From Radiobacillus deserti (GTDB lineage: Bacteria; Bacillota; Bacilli; Bacillales; Amphibacillaceae): DNA of 64,000 bases. Of this stretch, positions 60,324 through 64,000 are shown piece by piece. Position numbers and translations under genes: made by a program. Location: assembly GCF_007301515.1 (NCBI RefSeq), contig NZ_CP041666.1, positions 1,178,001 through 1,242,000 on the forward strand, read 5' to 3'. Each line of letters opens with the position of its first letter. Within the stretch, counting starts at the first letter, position 1. The notes beneath the pieces were generated by a model. It saw only the letters and a program-made list of their open reading frames with translations, had not been told where the DNA came from and ran no database searches.

Positions 60324-61209
60324 TTTGATTGTATCCGTTTAAGATTTTACCAGCGTAGGTAGCTAATTCATTTGCAGTATCACTAATTTCTTGAATAGTT
60401 GCTGCCAGTTGCTCTGTTGCAGCAGACTGACCTTCAGCTTCTCCACTGACTTGGGAAATAGAATCGTGAAGATTGGAAATAAGGCCATTAATAGTAGAAG
60501 CTGTTTGTCGAATTGTATCTGTATGATTCTTAGAATTCTCTGCCATTTTCCGAATTTCACTCGCAACTACAGAGAATCCTTTCCCGTATTCCCCTGCTCT
60601 AGCCGCTTCAATAGATGCATTTAAGCCGAGAATTTGTGAACGTTCTGATACTTCACGAACCATTTTTGCCACTTTATCAATTTCATTAATACTGTCTAGC
60701 ACAGTACTAGATTGGCCAGAGATATTATGAATATTATCGGAAGAGTTTGTAATCGAGCTAGCCATTTCTTCAATCGTAGCACTGACCTGATCCACAGCCT
60801 CAGACAATTTAGTCGCAATTTCAAATAGCGTATTATATTCTTGTAAGCTACTAGCCACACCTACAGCACCTATTACGTTACCTTTACTATCATGAAGTGG
60901 CATGGTTGTGCCAAAAACCGGAAATCCGAAAATCTCACTTGGCAGGACAACTTTTTGTACTTGGTTCAAATGAACAGCTTCATATAGTCCGTCCCCTTCA
61001 TGAAGTTTATATCCGATTGGCAATGCAGGAACGGCATCACAACCAATTCCAAAGATTAAGCTTTCACGGTCTGCAATACCAAGGTTAAAGTCATGGGGGA
61101 AAAGTTCCATTAAGAAGGGTGCTACCTCCATAAAGGCTTCCATTTTTGGATCTAGTTTCTTTTCTTCTACTTCCACGTTTTCGTCATAAGTCGTTATATC
61201 AGTACTCAA
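60319..61209 (-). CDS. Soluble methyl-accepting chemotaxis-type receptor (YfmS-like)
   Basis: 296 aa, no membrane helix. N-terminal PAS/GAF-like sensor region of about 120 residues (LFPHDFNLGIADRESLIFGIG and FPVFGTTMPLHDSKGNVIGAVGVA), then a short chemoreceptor signalling domain with the tip VREVSERSQILGLNASIEAARAGEYGKGFSVVASEIRKMA (about 188 onward). Resembles B. subtilis YfmS, a cytoplasmic receptor. Cytoplasmic signal unknown. RBS AGGAGG. No other chemotaxis gene nearby. Confidence 0.88.
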   Translation of the reverse strand: MSTDITTYDENVEVEEKKLDPKMEAFMEVAPFLMELFPHDFNLGIADRESLIFGIGCDAVPALPIGYKLHEGDGLYEAVHLNQVQKVVLPSEIFGFPVFGTTMPLHDSKGNVIGAVGVASSLQEYNTLFEIATKLSEAVDQVSATIEEMASSITNSSDNIHNISGQSSTVLDSINEIDKVAKMVREVSERSQILGLNASIEAARAGEYGKGFSVVASEIRKMAENSKNHTDTIRQTASTINGLISNLHDSISQVSGEAEGQSAATEQLAATIQEISDTANELATYAGKILNGYNQN

Positions 61210-61534
61210 ATGTAAAACCTCCTAATCAATCTTAGAATTATCTTTATGCTTGAAGGACAAGCGTTAAATAAAAGCAGATGTATTAAAAATTTTCTGTAAA
61301 GTGGAAAACTCTATTCTTATTTTACAAGGTATATCTAGAAAACTCCATATGAAAATTCGACAAAAATCGCTTGATTTTTTTTGTGATTTATGTATTATGG
61401 GTCATTTTTTAGGTTGCAAATCTTCACACACGATGATATCCTGTAACTAAGTTGTATTGCAACATAGTTTGCAATACCTTTATTATAACGAACTATCTTG
61501 TAAAACAACATAGTTATGAAAAGGAGATTTCAGG
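61210..61534. other. Divergent intergenic region between the soluble receptor and the PadR gene
   Basis: AT-rich. Contains TTCGACAAAAATCG at 61357-61370, which resembles the flank of the dispersed repeat but lacks the hairpin, and the PadR operator region at 61454-61515. Confidence 0.5.
61454..61515 (+). promoter_or_regulatory. PadR promoter with candidate operators
   Basis: Perfect inverted repeat GTATTGCAA-CATAGT-TTGCAATAC (61454-61477) covers a -35 TTGCAA (61457-61462), which is 18 nt from -10 TATTAT (61481-61486). A second repeat AACTAT...ATAGTT (61491-61496/61510-61515) lies downstream of the -10. PadR proteins bind inverted repeats at their own promoters. Confidence 0.65.
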
Positions 61535-61879
61535 ATGTCCTCTAGTCAGATGCTGAAAGGAATATTAGAAGGATGTTTACTTTCCATCATTTCTGAAAAG
61601 GAAACGTATGGATATGAAATGATGCAAATATTGGGGGATTGTGGGTTCACCATGGTTAGTGAAGGAAGCATTTATCCACTGCTTATTCGATTAAAGAAAG
61701 AAGGACTGGTGGAGACCAATTCTAAACCATTACCTTCTGGTGGGCCAAAACGAAAATATTATACGTTAACCGAAAAAGGAAAAGAAGAGTTGGAAACCTT
61801 TAAGAAGAACTGGAATGCCATTTCAAATGGAGTAATACAACTTCTAGAAAGGGAAGGGGAAACAAATGAAGGTATCTAA
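61535..61879 (+). CDS. PadR-family transcriptional regulator
   Basis: 114 aa. Winged helix with ILEGCLLSIISEKETYGYEM (about 10-29), SEGSIYPLLIRLKKEGLVE and YYTLTEKGKEELETFKKNW, the PadR signature. Overlaps the following gene by 14 bp, a common PadR/HAAS arrangement in Bacillaceae. Likely represses its own operon through the inverted repeats upstream; ligand unknown. Confidence 0.93.
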   Translation: MSSSQMLKGILEGCLLSIISEKETYGYEMMQILGDCGFTMVSEGSIYPLLIRLKKEGLVETNSKPLPSGGPKRKYYTLTEKGKEELETFKKNWNAISNGVIQLLEREGETNEGI

Positions 61880-62621
61880 AAATAGTCAAACGTTTTTGGA
61901 AAATCTTAGAGTTTATTTAGTTGCAAGTGGAAAAAACGAAAACGAAATTGAAGAAACCATCGATGAACTCCATGACCACCTGTTAGAAGCAGAACAGAAT
62001 GGGAAAAATGTGGAGCAAATTATTGGAATGTCACCGAAGGAATATATGGAAAGCATAGCGCATGAAATGAAAGGAGATGTTCATGGTTGGTCTAAATATT
62101 TGTTTCTTATAGCTATTGGAGCAGCAACATTTATCGTGCTAGGTGATGCCCTTAGAGAAGGACTTTCATATACTATTTTAGAACTGATCGGATATCCAAT
62201 CATTTTCGCCTTGTTTTTATTAGCAGTTGTTAAATGTATCAAGTTTTTAGCAAGTGCAAAACTGAAAAAAGGAATAGAATGGTTGTTGTATTGGATGATA
62301 GGTGGAATTCCTTTAGGATTAATGCTTCTTCTTCTGTTTTTAAACGATAGATGGCAAACTCCAATGATTACATTTAATCAAACTGCGAATGCGATAACGA
62401 TAGGGGTTGCAATAGCTGTGTTAATTGGTTTATCTGTCTGGGCACGGAGCTGGGTCATGATATTGGTAGCAATTCTTTTAGTTGTTCCAGATATCATACT
62501 TGATAGATTACCACTAGAAGAGACGAGTAGGCTTGTGTCTAGCTCCATTGTAACAAGCGTCTTGATAATTGCTTTATTCTTAATAGCACTAAGAAAAGAG
62601 AAGCGAGAGAATGCATCGTAA
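61866..62621 (+). CDS. HAAS-type membrane protein paired with PadR
   Basis: 251 aa. An N-terminal HAAS-like helical domain (about 1-70: NLRVYLVASGKNENEIEETIDELHDHLLEAEQ...) precedes six predicted membrane helices (from about residue 80). The domain commonly follows PadR regulators and may sense or regulate membrane stress. Function unknown. RBS AGGGGAAACA within the PadR gene end. Confidence 0.86.
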   Translation: MKVSKNSQTFLENLRVYLVASGKNENEIEETIDELHDHLLEAEQNGKNVEQIIGMSPKEYMESIAHEMKGDVHGWSKYLFLIAIGAATFIVLGDALREGLSYTILELIGYPIIFALFLLAVVKCIKFLASAKLKKGIEWLLYWMIGGIPLGLMLLLLFLNDRWQTPMITFNQTANAITIGVAIAVLIGLSVWARSWVMILVAILLVVPDIILDRLPLEETSRLVSSSIVTSVLIIALFLIALRKEKRENAS

Positions 62622-62639
62622 TTAAATATATAGAATGCG

Positions 62640-62680
62640 GCCGAACTACATGTTGAATCAAGGATGGTTCGGTCTTTTTT
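62640..62680 (+). terminator. PadR operon terminator
   Basis: GGCCGAAC...GGTTCGGTC followed by TTTTTTATTT; loop about 19 nt. Confidence 0.7.
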
Positions 62681-62780
62681 ATTTATACATGTATATTTAC
62701 ATCCTTTTTCTACTGGAAACCCTTTACTTTTTAAAGGGGAAGCCCGATACAAAAGGAGAATAATAAAAGGGGAGTTATAA

Positions 62781-63587
62781 ATGAATTTTTTAAAATTTTT
62801 AAAGAAGGATGAGAAGAAACCAGAATATAAACCTACAAAGAAGAAATCCGAACAAACTGAGGAAGTTGCAGTCAGAAAAGGTGAAATAGGGGAACATAAA
62901 ATAGATATACAATTATCCCAATTACCTAAAGAATACAAATATATAAATGATTTGCTTATACCCAATCCAAAATCCAAATCAGGCTATTCTCAAGTAGACC
63001 ATGTGATTGTAAGTCCTTTCGGCATTTTTGTGATTGAAACAAAAAATTATCAAGGAACCATATATGGATCTAGAGAACGGAAAAATTGGCTGTTAAATGG
63101 AAAGTTCAAAATGATCAACCCAATTATCCAAAATTATGGTCATATTAAGGCACTCGAAGCATTTATTGACAAAAGCTATCATGACCATATGTATTCGATG
63201 ATTTCTTTTACGAAGAGATGTACGCTAAAAATCGATATGAGTCTCAGAGAAATTACAGCGAAAGAAATGGTTATTTACGACTTGTATTTTTTGGAGACAG
63301 TCAATCGAAAGGCAGCTATACTTAAGCTGGAATACAAGGAACCGATTATTTCTAATTCGAATATCCAACACATTTTTGAACATCTTCAAAAGGTGAATAT
63401 TATAGATCCCAAGGTTCGAGAAAAGCATAAAGACATTTTAAGTGGAAATGTGAAACAACACGACTCGACTGAACTTTGTGTTATCTGCAAGAAACCAGTG
63501 TCTGAAAAAGTGAAGAGTTACTGCTTGTCTAACAAGAAATTTAATGGGAAAGTTTATTGCTATGACCATCAAAAAAGCAGCTCTTAA
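62781..63587 (+). CDS. Nuclease-related (NERD) domain protein
   Basis: 268 aa. Lys-rich N-terminal tail, then a NERD domain: GEIGEHKIDIQLSQL (about 35), SQVDHVIVSPFGIFVIETKNYQGTIYG (about 70-96), with the D-hv-hv and ExK (ETKN) residues of PD-(D/E)xK-type nucleases. C-terminal CVICKKPVS...YCYDHQ (about 232-262) looks like a zinc-binding finger. Possibly acts on DNA; not shown. RBS AAAGGGGAG. Confidence 0.82.
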   Translation: MNFLKFLKKDEKKPEYKPTKKKSEQTEEVAVRKGEIGEHKIDIQLSQLPKEYKYINDLLIPNPKSKSGYSQVDHVIVSPFGIFVIETKNYQGTIYGSRERKNWLLNGKFKMINPIIQNYGHIKALEAFIDKSYHDHMYSMISFTKRCTLKIDMSLREITAKEMVIYDLYFLETVNRKAAILKLEYKEPIISNSNIQHIFEHLQKVNIIDPKVREKHKDILSGNVKQHDSTELCVICKKPVSEKVKSYCLSNKKFNGKVYCYDHQKSSS

Positions 63588-63601
63588 CGAGCTGCTTTTT
63601 C
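63571..63601. terminator. Bidirectional terminator between NERD and DUF4188 genes
   Basis: AAAAAGCAGCTC-TTAAC-GAGCTGCTTTTT, overlapping both stop codons. Confidence 0.9.
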
Positions 63602-64000
63602 CGTTCCTTTTAATCGCTTATCTGCACTAGTAGTTTCAGGTGTAAGAGCTATTGGCTGTTTTACTCGAGATAAACCAAACAAAGGCATGTTCACATACAC
63701 ACTTTCATACTGTCCTTTTGGTACAAGGTAAGTTTCGTGATATACACCTACCGAAGGATTATTTCTAGTCAATTGATTGAATTTTTTCCATGCAGTTAGG
63801 TGTAGATTCCCTCTCGCATAGGCTAGGAGGTCTTCAGATGTTCGCCAATATTGAATCATAAACGTGGTACGAAAGGATGGAAAGGATTCTAATGAATGGA
63901 ATCCTAATTGCTTGTTCGTGTACAATTCTTTAATCATAGGTGGCATAGCCAATAAAACTGGTAGCCATTTATGAATTGCCCACCATTGGTTTATTCTCAT
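63584..64000 (-). CDS. DUF4188-family protein (5' end outside window)
   Basis: 138 codons visible. MRINQWWAIHKWLPVLLAMP-type block, FRTTFMIQYWRTSEDLLAYARG and VGVYHETYLVPKGQYESVYVNMP match DUF4188, a dimeric alpha-beta barrel family related to monooxygenase-like proteins. The first Met visible is at the window edge, and relatives carry about 20 residues more before the RIN-WW motif, so the true start lies beyond base 64000. Confidence 0.82.
   Translation of the reverse strand: MRINQWWAIHKWLPVLLAMPPMIKELYTNKQLGFHSLESFPSFRTTFMIQYWRTSEDLLAYARGNLHLTAWKKFNQLTRNNPSVGVYHETYLVPKGQYESVYVNMPLFGLSRVKQPIALTPETTSADKRLKGTEKAAR

Overview
The window is low-G+C Firmicutes DNA from an endospore-forming member of the Bacillaceae. 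The evidence is a spore-coat cluster (CotO, CotZ), an SspO-type small acid-soluble spore protein, strong AGGAGG ribosome-binding sites, and many genes that I recognise from memory as Bacillus subtilis types (fabI-cotO-cotZ order, yjcF-yjcG-yjcH, ywaC/relP, swrC-yerO, ypeP, ykuI, yfmM, yfmS, coaW). I cannot name the genus from the sequence alone. It is ordinary chromosome: I see no prophage, plasmid, integrase, intact insertion sequence or CRISPR array.

Layout. 0-11.5 kb: a RodA/FtsW protein cut by the window edge, MgtE, FabI behind a FapR-type operator, a small spore-coat block with three sigma-K-like promoters, an MBL hydrolase, a DUF421 protein, yjcF-yjcG-yjcH, a chemoreceptor and a 79-aa phospholipase-A2-like protein. 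11.6-19 kb: tRNA-Val, hemolysin III, an LtaS-type sulfatase, an MFS carrier and a processive-type glycosyltransferase broken by one in-frame stop, then a histidine-kinase remnant and a DDAH-type hydrolase. 19-22.9 kb: a glutamine amidotransferase, SelO, a frameshifted FMN reductase, and the last 29 codons of a FecCD siderophore permease in front of a BesA-like siderophore esterase. This stretch shows repeated gene decay.

22.9-35.2 kb: an unassigned two-gene ABC exporter, then a YesN/YesM-type two-component system divergent from a carbohydrate operon (lipoprotein binding protein, two permeases, YesL-like protein, GH1 6-phospho-beta-glucosidase, ROK kinase). I read this as uptake of a free beta-glucoside, phosphorylation by the ROK kinase and cleavage by GH1, under CcpA (cre-like sites) and the two-component system.

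35-50.6 kb: a DsbA-family oxidoreductase, YuiD-like protein, SspO, RelP alarmone synthetase, the RND pump SwrC with its divergent TetR regulator and candidate operators, a 3-methyladenine glycosylase with a premature stop, an RNase-HI-like protein, YkgJ-like and YwaF-like proteins, a roughly 240-bp palindromic repeat, an ABC-2 exporter and a second DUF421 protein. 50.6-64 kb: DUF4003, cupin, YkuI (degenerate EAL), an ECF sigma/anti-sigma pair with a candidate autoregulated promoter, an ABC-F protein, CoaW, an MsrA-like protein, DUF3892, erythromycin esterase, a soluble chemoreceptor, a PadR/HAAS-type pair with a candidate operator, a NERD protein and a DUF4188 protein cut by the right edge.

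Two kinds of intergenic repeat are the least explained structure: eight copies of a small hairpin (CGGGTGGTG stem, GTGCCTGTCAC core), mostly preceded by TTCGACA and always near gene ends, and one large imperfect palindrome at 46.8-47.04 kb. No function is assigned to either from sequence.
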